A stretch of 64,000 nt of DNA from Saccharopolyspora oryzae (GTDB taxonomy: Bacteria; Actinomycetota; Actinomycetes; Mycobacteriales; Pseudonocardiaceae): contig NZ_JAQGLA010000011.1 of assembly GCF_027853915.1 (NCBI RefSeq), forward strand, positions 1-64,000, read 5' to 3'. The notes under the pieces are model-generated. The model was not told the DNA's origin and did no database searches. It was given only the letters and a program-made list of their open reading frames with translations. The position numbers and the translations under genes were made by a program. Positions 34,953 to 42,396 of the stretch are shown here, piece after piece. Position 1 is the first letter of the stretch; the number at the start of each line of letters is the position of its first letter.

Positions 34953-36341
34953 CTAGTCCTGCAGCGTCAGCAGCGCCGTGTGGACCATCGCCCGGACCCC
35001 CACCAGCAAGGCCCGCTCGTCCAGCGCGAACGTCGGTTGGTGCAGGTCCTTGACCCGTCCGGAACCGGAGTGCACGCCCAGCCGCGCGAACGAACCCGGC
35101 ACGTGCTCCAGGTACCAGCCGAAGTCCTCACCGCCCGAGGACTGCGGGGTGCTCGCGAGCGCTTGCTCGCCCAGCCCGGCCTCGATGCCCGCGCGGAACA
35201 GCTCGGTGCTCTCCGCGTCATTGACCACCGGCGGCACGCCGCGGCGGTGGTGGAGGTCGAAACCGACACCGAGCGGCGAAAGCAGGCTGTGCACCAGCTC
35301 GTGCACCAGCGGCTCCAGCTTCGCCCAGGTGTCGCGGTCGCCGGTGCGCAGCGTGCCGGTGAGCACCCCGTCCTGCGGGATGGCGTTCGGCGCCTCCCCC
35401 GCGTGCACCGCGCCCCAGGTCAGGACCGTTCCGGTGCGCGGGTCGACGCGGCGCGACAGCAGCGTCGGCAGGCCGGTGATGACGGTGCCCAGCGCGTGCA
35501 CCAGGTCCGCGGTCAGGTGCGGCCGCGAAGTGTGCCCGCCCGGCGAGGTCAGGCGGAGTTCCAGCAGGTCGCTGGCCGAGGTGATGGCGCCGACGCGGGT
35601 GCCGATCTGCCCGACCGGGAGCCGGGGGTCGCAGTGCAGGCCGAAGATCCGGTCCACCCCGTCGAGAGCTCCGGCGGCCAGCACGTCCAGGGCGCCGCCG
35701 GGCATCACCTCCTCGGCGGGCTGGAAGATCATCCGCACTCGACCGGGGAGTTCCGGCGCGGCGGCCAGCGCCAGCGCAGCACCCAGCGCGACCGTGGTGT
35801 GCGCGTCGTGACCGCAAGCGTGCGCGACTCCGTCCACAGTGGAGGCGTACGGCAGTCCGGTGGCCTCGGTCAGCGGCAGCGCGTCGATGTCCGCGCGCAG
35901 CGCCACCGTGCGCGTGCCGGGGCGGTGCTCGCCGATGTCGCAGACCAGCCCGGTGCCCACCGGCAGCACCTCCGGCTTCAGGCCGGCGCGGGTGAGGCGT
36001 TCGGCCAGGAAGGCCGTGGTCTCGTGCTCGGCGCGGGAGAGCTCGGGGTAGGCGTGGATGTGCCGCCGCCAGGCGACCACCCGCTGCGCGTTCTCGGCCA
36101 ACCAGGAGTCCAGCCAGGACGGCCCGCGACCTGCACCCAGGTCCACCACCCCGGCCCCGACGCTGGTGTCCACGCTGGACATGGTGCTGCCGATCGGGGT
36201 GGACGGCTCGCCCACGCCCGGCGCGAGGAGCGTGCCCGGCGCAGCGGAACGCTCCGCCGCGAGCCAGTCCGCTTCTTCCACCGCCGAACCGCCGTTCGAG
36301 CGCCGGCCCGGTTCCGAGCCACGAGAATCCACCACGGTCAC
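34953..36341 (-). CDS. M20-family amidohydrolase (second of two)
   Basis: A 462-aa metallopeptidase-fold amidohydrolase of the IAA-amino acid/AmiA type: RRHIHAYPELSRAEHETTAFLAERL, metal-binding region DIDALPL...VAHACGHDAHTTVALGAAL, FQPAEEVMPGGALD (Glu-Glu catalytic) and GGEDFGWYLEHVPG near the C-terminus. It removes acyl groups from N-acyl amino acids. The GTG at 36341 has GGAGGAATGGC upstream; the N-terminal about 75 residues are extra and may be disordered (an internal ATG at 36182 lacks a ribosome site). It follows the other M20 gene by 72 nt, as amiA1 follows amiB1 in mycobacteria. Confidence 0.9.
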   Translation of the reverse strand: MTVVDSRGSEPGRRSNGGSAVEEADWLAAERSAAPGTLLAPGVGEPSTPIGSTMSSVDTSVGAGVVDLGAGRGPSWLDSWLAENAQRVVAWRRHIHAYPELSRAEHETTAFLAERLTRAGLKPEVLPVGTGLVCDIGEHRPGTRTVALRADIDALPLTEATGLPYASTVDGVAHACGHDAHTTVALGAALALAAAPELPGRVRMIFQPAEEVMPGGALDVLAAGALDGVDRIFGLHCDPRLPVGQIGTRVGAITSASDLLELRLTSPGGHTSRPHLTADLVHALGTVITGLPTLLSRRVDPRTGTVLTWGAVHAGEAPNAIPQDGVLTGTLRTGDRDTWAKLEPLVHELVHSLLSPLGVGFDLHHRRGVPPVVNDAESTELFRAGIEAGLGEQALASTPQSSGGEDFGWYLEHVPGSFARLGVHSGSGRVKDLHQPTFALDERALLVGVRAMVHTALLTLQD

Positions 36342-36413
36342 GCCATTCCTCCAGTGTGTAGCGGGGTGCCCGAACCCGGTCCGCAGCACGGGCGAGGAGC
36401 GGTCAAGCACCGC

Positions 36414-37721
36414 TCACGCCACGCCTTCGGCGTCCTGCTCGGCACCCGCACCCGGGCCGCGGCTGGTGACGCCGCCTCCCGACGTGCAGAACTCTTCCGA
36501 CGAACTCCCAGCGGAGCGCTCGCGCAACGCCGCCAGGAGGCGGTTCCGCTGCGCACCGTCCACTGCGGCGGCCACCGCCGTCCAAGCCATCGCCAACGCC
36601 CCGTCGAGCACCGCCCGGTCGGCGGTCGGGGTCGCGCAGGCCGCGGCGAACTCCGCCTGGTGGTTGACCGCGTCGCCGCAGTCGATCGCGATCATCGGGT
36701 GGATCGCGGGCAGGAACCTGGTCACGTTGCCCATGTCGGTGCTGCCGATGACATGGCCCTGCTCTGCACCTCGGTCGAGCGGTTCCCGCCCGAGCTCGGT
36801 GATCGCGCGGCGGTAGGCCTCCGACAACCAGCCGTCGGGGTCCAACTCGGCGTAGATCGGGGAGATCTGCACGACCTCGTGCGTGCAACCGGTCGCCGTC
36901 GCGCCCGCCTCGAAGCAGGCCCGGATGCGGTTCTCCAGGCGCTGCAGGGAACGCGCTTCGGCAGCGCGCAAGTTGTAGACCGCCGCGGTGCGCGCGGGAA
37001 CGATGTTCGGCGCCGCGCCACCTGCGGTAACGATACCGTGCACCATCTGGTGCGGCTCGAGGTGCTGGCGCAGCAGGCCGATCGCGACCTGCGCGACGGT
37101 CAGCGCGTCGGCCGCGTTGAGGCCCAGCTGCGGGGCCGAAGCGGCGTGCGCCTCGCGGCCGGTGTAGCGCACTTCGAGATCGTTGATGGCCAGCGAGGTC
37201 GGGCGGCAGACCTCCGCCGGACCCGGGTGCACCATCATCGCCATCGCCACGTCGTCGAAGGCGCCGCGCTCCAGCATCAGCACCTTGCCGCCGCCGGTCT
37301 CCTCGGCGGGGGTGCCGATCAGGCGGACCGAGATGCCCAGGTCATCGGCGACGTCGGCCAGCGCCAGGGCGGCACCGACCGCGGCCGCGGCGATGACGTT
37401 GTGCCCGCAGGCGTGCCCGACCTCGGGCAGCGCGTCGTACTCGGCGCAGACCGCGACGGCCAGCTCACCGCTGCCGGACTCGGCGACCAGCGCGGTGTCC
37501 AGGCCGGCCACCGGCGTGCTGACCACGAAGCCGTGGCGGGCGAGCAGGTCCGCGACCTTGGCGGCGCTGCGGTGCTCGGCGAAGGAGAGCTCCGGCTCGG
37601 CGTGGATGCTGCGGGAGAGTTCGACCAGCTCGCGCTCGTGGCGTTGCACCGAGGCGCGGCAGCGAGCGCGCGCGGCGGCGGCACGATCGTGATCACGGTG
37701 CGGAGCGGGAACTGTACTCAT
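36414..37721 (-). CDS. M20-family amidohydrolase (first of two)
   Basis: A 435-aa member of the AbgB/ACY1L2-like M20D group: LSRSIHAEPELSFAEHRSA, VCAEYDALPEVGHACGHNVIAAAAVGAA, GTPAEETGGGKVLM and the lid segment REAHAASAPQLGLNAADAL, ending with GSTDMGNVTRFLPAIHPMIAID. Acts on N-acyl or p-aminobenzoyl-glutamate-type amides. The C-terminal about 30 residues are a Gly/Ser-rich tail. ATG at 37721. Upstream partner of the second M20 gene; the pair corresponds to amiB1-amiA1 of the mycobacterial block. Confidence 0.9.
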   Translation of the reverse strand: MSTVPAPHRDHDRAAAARARCRASVQRHERELVELSRSIHAEPELSFAEHRSAAKVADLLARHGFVVSTPVAGLDTALVAESGSGELAVAVCAEYDALPEVGHACGHNVIAAAAVGAALALADVADDLGISVRLIGTPAEETGGGKVLMLERGAFDDVAMAMMVHPGPAEVCRPTSLAINDLEVRYTGREAHAASAPQLGLNAADALTVAQVAIGLLRQHLEPHQMVHGIVTAGGAAPNIVPARTAAVYNLRAAEARSLQRLENRIRACFEAGATATGCTHEVVQISPIYAELDPDGWLSEAYRRAITELGREPLDRGAEQGHVIGSTDMGNVTRFLPAIHPMIAIDCGDAVNHQAEFAAACATPTADRAVLDGALAMAWTAVAAAVDGAQRNRLLAALRERSAGSSSEEFCTSGGGVTSRGPGAGAEQDAEGVA

Positions 37722-38205
37722 TTGGCCCTATCCTGCACCATCGCGATGGTCTAGCGGGCGCCAACCGGCGAACACCGAGCCCACCGGTACGCCCCCTGCG
37801 ACGAACGGGCGGTCTCGATTCAGCGCGACCGAAGAATTGTTTTCAACGCGCATTGATTTCACGTTCAACCGAGCGGAAACACCCACCACCAGCGCATTCC
37901 GCCGGATTGGTGATCGTCGGACCAGAGCCGATGGTTGAACGGGCAACCAGAACGGAGTTCGCCGAACGGGTGCGGACAAGGGTGTGGGTTGGCACCGGTC
38001 GGGGGGCTTCCCGGTGCCAACCCACGTCTGAGGGGGCTCTCGCCCCGGACCCGCACGTCGGACGCTTGTCGCTTCCTGGGGCTTGCGCCTACGCACGTAG
38101 TCAGTTGTGAAAATCCCACAGGTTCGGCGCCAGGTCTAGTCCATGGCGAGAATTGGCAGTGAAATTATTTCGCAAAGGGGTCGGTCACCCGGTTCGCCCG
38201 GGAAC
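37722..38205. other. Gene-free stretch with a strong hairpin
   Basis: 484 bases between the start of the M20 operon and the stop of a small membrane-protein gene, both on the minus strand. An AT-richer block (37815-37870) probably holds the M20 promoter. A 15-bp hairpin lies at 37984-38025, followed by a GC-rich segment that looks structured. No frame is convincing. Confidence 0.45.
37984..38025. other. 15-bp hairpin, possible terminator or ncRNA element
   Basis: Perfect stem GTGGGTTGGCACCGG / CCGGTGCCAACCCAC with a 12-nt loop. It is about 180 nt from the nearest stop, so it is not an obvious terminator of either neighbour. Confidence 0.55.
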
Positions 38206-38484
38206 TCACGACTTTTTCCACGTGACGAACAAGACCGGCTTCTTGCGCAGGCGGCGCGACAGCAGCACCGCACCGATCAGCACGAGACCGCCGATGCCGA
38301 TCGCCATGCGCTGGCGGGTGTCGACGCCCGGGTCTTCAGCCGGCGGAGCGGGCGGCTGGTCTTGCGCCAGCACGACCACCTGCGGAGGCGCGACGGCCTC
38401 TCCCGCCGAGGCCACCGCAGTCGGAGCCAGGAACAGGGACAGCGCGATCGCGAGGCCAGCGAGCACGCGGCCGGTCCGCCACAT
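38206..38484 (-). CDS. Small exported membrane protein, unknown function
   Basis: A 92-aa protein with an N-terminal signal-like segment (about 5-27, ending TAVASAGEA), a Gln/Pro-rich stretch with PPAPPAEDPG, and a C-terminal membrane helix (GIGGLVLIGAVLL, about 63-76) followed by a basic tail RRLRKKPVLFVTWKKS. This predicts a short extracellular loop with both ends near the membrane. Not a family I recognise. The ATG at 38484 starts the signal segment. It lies 125 nt downstream of the Mrp operon on the same strand and could be its last gene. Confidence 0.6.
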   Translation of the reverse strand: MWRTGRVLAGLAIALSLFLAPTAVASAGEAVAPPQVVVLAQDQPPAPPAEDPGVDTRQRMAIGIGGLVLIGAVLLSRRLRKKPVLFVTWKKS

Positions 38485-38608
38485 GATGGCTCCACATCCT
38501 TCTGCGCCGCGTCGGACTACCGACACTTTCGTGGTCACCCGTACAGGACCATTTGATCATAGTCGGCGCGGAGTGTGACCAGACGCGTTCAAGATGTGCC
38601 GGATCGGA

Positions 38609-38956
38609 TCAGCGGACCCGGCGCTCCCGCTCGATCCGGTCCCCCATCTCGTCCACCACCAGGGTGTCCCGGCGGATGCTGTCCGCGCGGTAGGCCGCCC
38701 GGCCCACCAGCTGCGCCATCACCGGCGCGGTGAGCATCTGGAACAGCCCGACCAGGATCAGGCCCGAGGCGTAGATGAAGTCCAGCTGCACCGCGGTGCC
38801 GATCAGGATCAGGATCAGGCCCAGCGTCTGCGGTTTGGTGGCGGCCTGGAGGCGGGCCAGCACGTCGGGGAAGCTCAGCAGCCCGATGGCGCCGAGCAGG
38901 CAGGACAGCGCACCGCCGATGAGGCACACCGCCGAGAAGACGTCCAGCAGGCTCAT
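38609..38956 (-). CDS. mrpG: Mrp antiporter subunit G
   Basis: A 115-aa membrane protein with three hydrophobic helices and the PhaG/MnhG pattern: GALSCLLGAIGLLSFPDVLARLQAATKPQTLGLILILIGTA. Part of the multisubunit monovalent cation/proton antiporter that exports Na+ or K+ and supports pH homeostasis. Its start overlaps the mrpF stop by four bases (ATGA). The C-terminal about 25 residues are charged and cytoplasmic. Last gene of the A-G operon. Confidence 0.92.
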   Translation of the reverse strand: MSLLDVFSAVCLIGGALSCLLGAIGLLSFPDVLARLQAATKPQTLGLILILIGTAVQLDFIYASGLILVGLFQMLTAPVMAQLVGRAAYRADSIRRDTLVVDEMGDRIERERRVR

Positions 38957-39219
38957 CGGTACGGCTCCTTCTTCTCGACCAACCGGGCAGCGCTGACCGA
39001 CCCGATGAAGGCCAGCAGCGCGAAGGCGGCCAGCAGCGCGATGTTCGAACCGTCCTGCAACCAGCCCATGCCGACGCACGTCCCCGCGATGATCATCGTG
39101 ACGAACACGTCGACCGACACGATCCGGTCCAGCGTGCTGCGGCCCAGGATCAACCGCACCAGGACCAGCAACCCGGCCACGCACAGCAGGCCGAAGGTCA
39201 CCAGGAAGACCCAGGTCAT
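38953..39219 (-). CDS. mrpF: Mrp antiporter subunit F
   Basis: An 88-aa membrane protein with three helices and the MnhF signature RLILGRSTLDRIVSVDVFVTMIIAG. Small core subunit of the Mrp complex. ATGA overlaps join it to the 48-codon ORF upstream and to mrpG downstream, so it is tightly coupled within the operon. Confidence 0.92.
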   Translation of the reverse strand: MTWVFLVTFGLLCVAGLLVLVRLILGRSTLDRIVSVDVFVTMIIAGTCVGMGWLQDGSNIALLAAFALLAFIGSVSAARLVEKKEPYR

Positions 39220-39362
39220 GCTCGGTCCCGCCTCTCCGCGATCTTCAGTGATGGTTGCGTTCGGGAGTGATCTCGCGTTGTGGGGGTTTCTTGTGGCTGG
39301 GTTGCATCACGGTCCCCTGAGGTGCGGTCGAGCAGAACTCCGGTTGACACAAGAGATGTCAT
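39216..39362 (-). CDS. Extra 48-codon ORF inside the Mrp operon
   Basis: A 48-aa frame that fills the whole gap between mrpE and mrpF. Its ATG (39362) overlaps the mrpE stop and its stop overlaps the mrpF start, both as ATGA. The product is hydrophilic, rich in Thr, Arg, Asp and Gln, with no membrane helix (for example TGVLLDRTSGDRDATQPQ). Third codon positions are only about half G/C by my count, far lower than its neighbours. Perfect coupling argues for translation; base composition argues for an inserted sequence that kept the frame. Unknown function. Confidence 0.5.
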   Translation of the reverse strand: MTSLVSTGVLLDRTSGDRDATQPQETPTTRDHSRTQPSLKIAERRDRA

Positions 39363-39913
39363 GCGCGTCCCTCTGTTCCGCTGACCAGCGCCACGTCGTT
39401 CGCCGAGCCGACCGCCCGCACCACCCGGCGCTCCAGGGCCAGCACTTCCCGGCGCACCGACTCGGCGTCCTCGACCTGCATGCCGAGCGCGTAGACGTAG
39501 CAGATCCGGTTGACCCGGTCGATCTGCAGCACGAACTTGCCCGGCGCCAGCGACAGCGCGTTGGCCACCATCGCGATGATGTGGTCGGAGTCGGTCCGCA
39601 GCGTCACCGCCACGATCCCCGCCGTCGCCCGCGGCCCGCGGGTCACCGCCTGCCAAGACACCCGCGCGGTGGAGATCACCAGGTCCCAGGCCAGGTAGCC
39701 GACCAGCGCCAGCAGGCTCAGCGGGCGCACCGACATGTTGGTGTTGATGGTCGGCGTCGGGAACAGCGTCGCGACGAACACCGCCACCACCAGGCCGAAG
39801 AACAGCGTGCCCAGGTCGAAGGTGCCCCACAGCATCACCCAGACCACGGTCAGCCAGGCCACCAGCGGCAACCGCCGCACCAACCCGCCGCGCCGTGCGA
39901 TCCGCTCACTCAC
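39359..39913 (-). CDS. mrpE: Mrp antiporter subunit E
   Basis: A 184-aa protein with two or three N-terminal helices and a cytoplasmic C-terminal domain: WVMLWGTFDLGTLFFGLVVAV, RPLSLLALVGYLAWDLVISTARVSWQAV and the conserved VAVTLRTDSDHIIAMVANALSLAPGKFVLQID. The GTG at 39913 is favoured because GGGAGG lies 8 nt upstream; a GTG at 39922 would be too close. It overlaps mrpD by eight bases. Confidence 0.92.
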   Translation of the reverse strand: MSERIARRGGLVRRLPLVAWLTVVWVMLWGTFDLGTLFFGLVVAVFVATLFPTPTINTNMSVRPLSLLALVGYLAWDLVISTARVSWQAVTRGPRATAGIVAVTLRTDSDHIIAMVANALSLAPGKFVLQIDRVNRICYVYALGMQVEDAESVRREVLALERRVVRAVGSANDVALVSGTEGRA

Positions 39914-41441
39914 CGGCGGCACCTCCCAACACCGCGCTCCGGTAGGTCTCGCCGTGCATCAGGTCCGTCGCGGCCCGCCCGCTGACCTCCGCCAGCGGAC
40001 CCGCGACCAGCGCGATCACCACGCTGGCGGCCACCAGCACCCCGCTGGCCACCACCATCGGGCGGTTCGAGTCGGCGGTGCCGACCACCAGCTCGTCGGT
40101 CGGGTCCGGGTCCTGCTCGGGAGCTTTGACCTGGCCCCAAAACGCCCGCGTCCACACCCGCGCCATCGCGTACAGGGTGAGCAGGCTGGTCAGCACCGCG
40201 CCGCCGGTCACCACGTAGGCGGGCCAGGTCGCGGCGCCGACACCGGCCTGCAGCAGCGCCAGCTTGGCGACGAAGCCGGAGAACGGCGGCACCCCGGCCA
40301 GGCTCAGCGCGGGCAGCGCGAACAGCACCGCGATCAGCGGCGCGGCCTTGGCCAGCCCGCCCATCCGGGTCAGCGCCACGGTGCCGGTGTGGCGCGTGAT
40401 CAGACCGCTGACCAGGAACAACGTCGCCTGCACGGTGATGTGGTGCACTACGTAGAGGATCACGCCGGTCAGGCCGATCACGTCGTAGACGCCGAGCCCG
40501 AACAGCATGTAGCCGATGTGGCTGACCAGCAGGAACGACAGCAGCCGGTTCAGGTCGTTCTGGGCCAGCGCGCCGAGCGCGCCGACGATCATGGTGATCA
40601 GCGCGATGCCGAGCATCAGGTTCCAGCTCTCGGCGTGGCTGAACACCAGCGTCTGGGTGCGGATCAGCGCGTAGATGCCGACCTTGGTGAGCAGCCCGGC
40701 GAACACCGCGGTGACCGGCGCGGGCGCGGTCGGGTAGCTGTCCGGCAGCCAGAAGTGCAGCGGCACCATCGCCGCCTTCACCCCGAAGACGATCACCACC
40801 AGCAGCGCCAGGGCGCTCTGCAGGCCCTCCGGCAGCTCGTGCACCTTCTCGCCGAGGTCGGCCAGGTTCACCGTGCCGGTCGAGGCGTAGACCAGCGCAA
40901 TCATCGTGATGAACAGCAGCGAGGACGCCAGGCTGACGATCACGTAGGTCATGCCCGCGCGGATGCGGGTGGCGGTGGTGCGCCGGGTGATCAGCACGTA
41001 CGACGAGCTGAGCATGATCTCGAAGGCGACGAACAGGTTGAACAGGTCGCCGGTGAGGTAGGCCAGCGAGACACCGGCGCACAGCACCAGGTACATCGGG
41101 TGGAACGTGGTGCTGGAGCGCTCCCGGCCGTAGTCGGTGATGCGCTGGCCGATCGAGTAGATCAGCACCGCGAAGGTCACCACCGAGGAGACCAGCAGCA
41201 GCAGCGCCGAGAGCCGGTCGGCGACCAGCGTGATGCCCATCGGGGCCGGCCAGGCGCCCATCTGCAGGACGACCGGGCCGGAGGTGTCGGCGACGTGGAG
41301 CAGCACCGCCGCGTCCGCGATGATCGCGCCGAGCACCAGGATCCCCAGCGCGCGCTGGAAGTCCGCGAAGCGCCCGAGCGCCAACGACAGACCGGCCGCG
41401 AGCAGGGGGAGCAGTACGGGCAGGGCGACGAGAACCGTCAC
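39906..41441 (-). CDS. mrpD: Mrp antiporter subunit D
   Basis: A 511-aa polytopic subunit of the proton-conducting NuoL/M/N-related type with about fourteen helices. The conserved charged centre is seen in VAFEIMLSSSYVLI (Glu), LVVIVFGVKAAMVPLHFWLPDSYPTAPAPVTAVFAGLLTKVG (Lys and the antiporter motif) and LLSFLLVSHIGYMLFGLG. GTG at 41441 overlaps mrpC by four bases (GTGA). The C-terminal tail, about 40 residues after the last helix, is hydrophilic. Confidence 0.95.
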   Translation of the reverse strand: MTVLVALPVLLPLLAAGLSLALGRFADFQRALGILVLGAIIADAAVLLHVADTSGPVVLQMGAWPAPMGITLVADRLSALLLLVSSVVTFAVLIYSIGQRITDYGRERSSTTFHPMYLVLCAGVSLAYLTGDLFNLFVAFEIMLSSSYVLITRRTTATRIRAGMTYVIVSLASSLLFITMIALVYASTGTVNLADLGEKVHELPEGLQSALALLVVIVFGVKAAMVPLHFWLPDSYPTAPAPVTAVFAGLLTKVGIYALIRTQTLVFSHAESWNLMLGIALITMIVGALGALAQNDLNRLLSFLLVSHIGYMLFGLGVYDVIGLTGVILYVVHHITVQATLFLVSGLITRHTGTVALTRMGGLAKAAPLIAVLFALPALSLAGVPPFSGFVAKLALLQAGVGAATWPAYVVTGGAVLTSLLTLYAMARVWTRAFWGQVKAPEQDPDPTDELVVGTADSNRPMVVASGVLVAASVVIALVAGPLAEVSGRAATDLMHGETYRSAVLGGAAGE

Positions 41442-41854
41442 TGAGTGGCCTCCTTCGCCAGGTCCTCGGCGCTGTCCTCTTCGGACTCGGCCAGCCGGCG
41501 CTCCAGCCGCTGGATGCGCCGGTCCTCGATGTCGTCGCGGACCTCGTCGTGGCCGAGCAGCGTCCACGAGCGGTAGGCCAGGGCCAGCAGGAACGTGGTC
41601 AGCGCGAAGGTGATCACGATCGCGGTCAGCGCCATCGCCTGCGGCAGCGGGTCGGCCATCTGCGCCGGATCGGTGGTGCCGATCATCGCGGCCCCGGCAG
41701 GCGGCCCGCCCGCGGTCTGCAGCAGCAGGTTCGAGCCGTGCCCGAGGATCACGATGCCCAGCAGGATGCGCATCAGCGAGCGCTGCATCAGCAGGTAGAA
41801 GCCGACCGAGTACAGCACCGCGAGGACCACGGCCATGGTCAGGTTGATCGTCAT
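41438..41854 (-). CDS. mrpC: Mrp antiporter subunit C
   Basis: A 138-aa NuoK-like subunit with three helices: AVLYSVGFYLLMQRSLMRILLGIVILGHGSNLLLQTAG and PLPQAMALTAIVITFALTTFLLALAYR. A charged C-terminal tail of about 40 residues (repeated Glu/Asp/Arg) extends beyond the usual end. Starts at 41854 and overlaps mrpB by four bases. Confidence 0.95.
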   Translation of the reverse strand: MTINLTMAVVLAVLYSVGFYLLMQRSLMRILLGIVILGHGSNLLLQTAGGPPAGAAMIGTTDPAQMADPLPQAMALTAIVITFALTTFLLALAYRSWTLLGHDEVRDDIEDRRIQRLERRLAESEEDSAEDLAKEATQ

Positions 41855-42396
41855 CGCTGCCCCCGCTCCGCCGCGTCGACGTCGGCCTCGATGCCCGAGC
41901 CCAAGGTCCGCAGCAGGTCCAGCACGACGCCGACGATCAGCAGGAACACCCCGCTGTCCAGCAGCACGCTGGTGACGAACTTGATCTCGCCGAGCGGCGG
42001 CACCGCGAACTTGTAGATCGCCGTCTCCAGCAGCTCGCCGCCGAACAGCAGCGGTAGGAACGCGGAGGCGGTGGCGATGGTCAGGCCCAGGCCGATCAGC
42101 ACCGGCGGCCGCATCGAGACGATCGCGCTGTCGTCCATCCGGCCACCGGCGAGGTAGCGCAGCACGAACGCCTGCCCGGCGACCAGGCCGCCGCTGAACC
42201 CGCCGCCGGCCCGGTCGTGCCCGGCGAACAGCAGGTAGATCGACAGCACCAGCACGGTCGGGAAGGCGATGCGGGCGACGAGCTCGAGCAGCATGGTGCG
42301 CTGCTTGCCGTCGCGGCAGAAACCGGACAGCAGCCAGCGTTCGGTCGGCGCGTCCCAGGTCGTCCAGGACGGGCGCTTCACCGGCGTCGTCGTCAT
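41851..42396 (-). CDS. mrpB: Mrp antiporter subunit B
   Basis: A 181-aa MnhB-family protein: after about 35 hydrophilic residues, four helices with IYLLFAGHDRAGGGFSGGLVAGQAFVLRYLAGG, the family signature, and GEIKFVTSVLLDSGVFLLIVGVVLDLLRTLG. ATG at 42396 overlaps the mrpA stop (ATGA). The N-terminal extension with several Trp and Arg residues is longer than in many homologues. Confidence 0.93.
   Translation of the reverse strand: MTTTPVKRPSWTTWDAPTERWLLSGFCRDGKQRTMLLELVARIAFPTVLVLSIYLLFAGHDRAGGGFSGGLVAGQAFVLRYLAGGRMDDSAIVSMRPPVLIGLGLTIATASAFLPLLFGGELLETAIYKFAVPPLGEIKFVTSVLLDSGVFLLIVGVVLDLLRTLGSGIEADVDAAERGQR

Noticed and set aside
38133..38142. GGTCTAGTCC resembling a DasR core
   Set aside because: One core mismatch breaks the symmetry and no chitin or GlcNAc gene is next to it; by contrast the pair before the chitinase is symmetrical and well placed.
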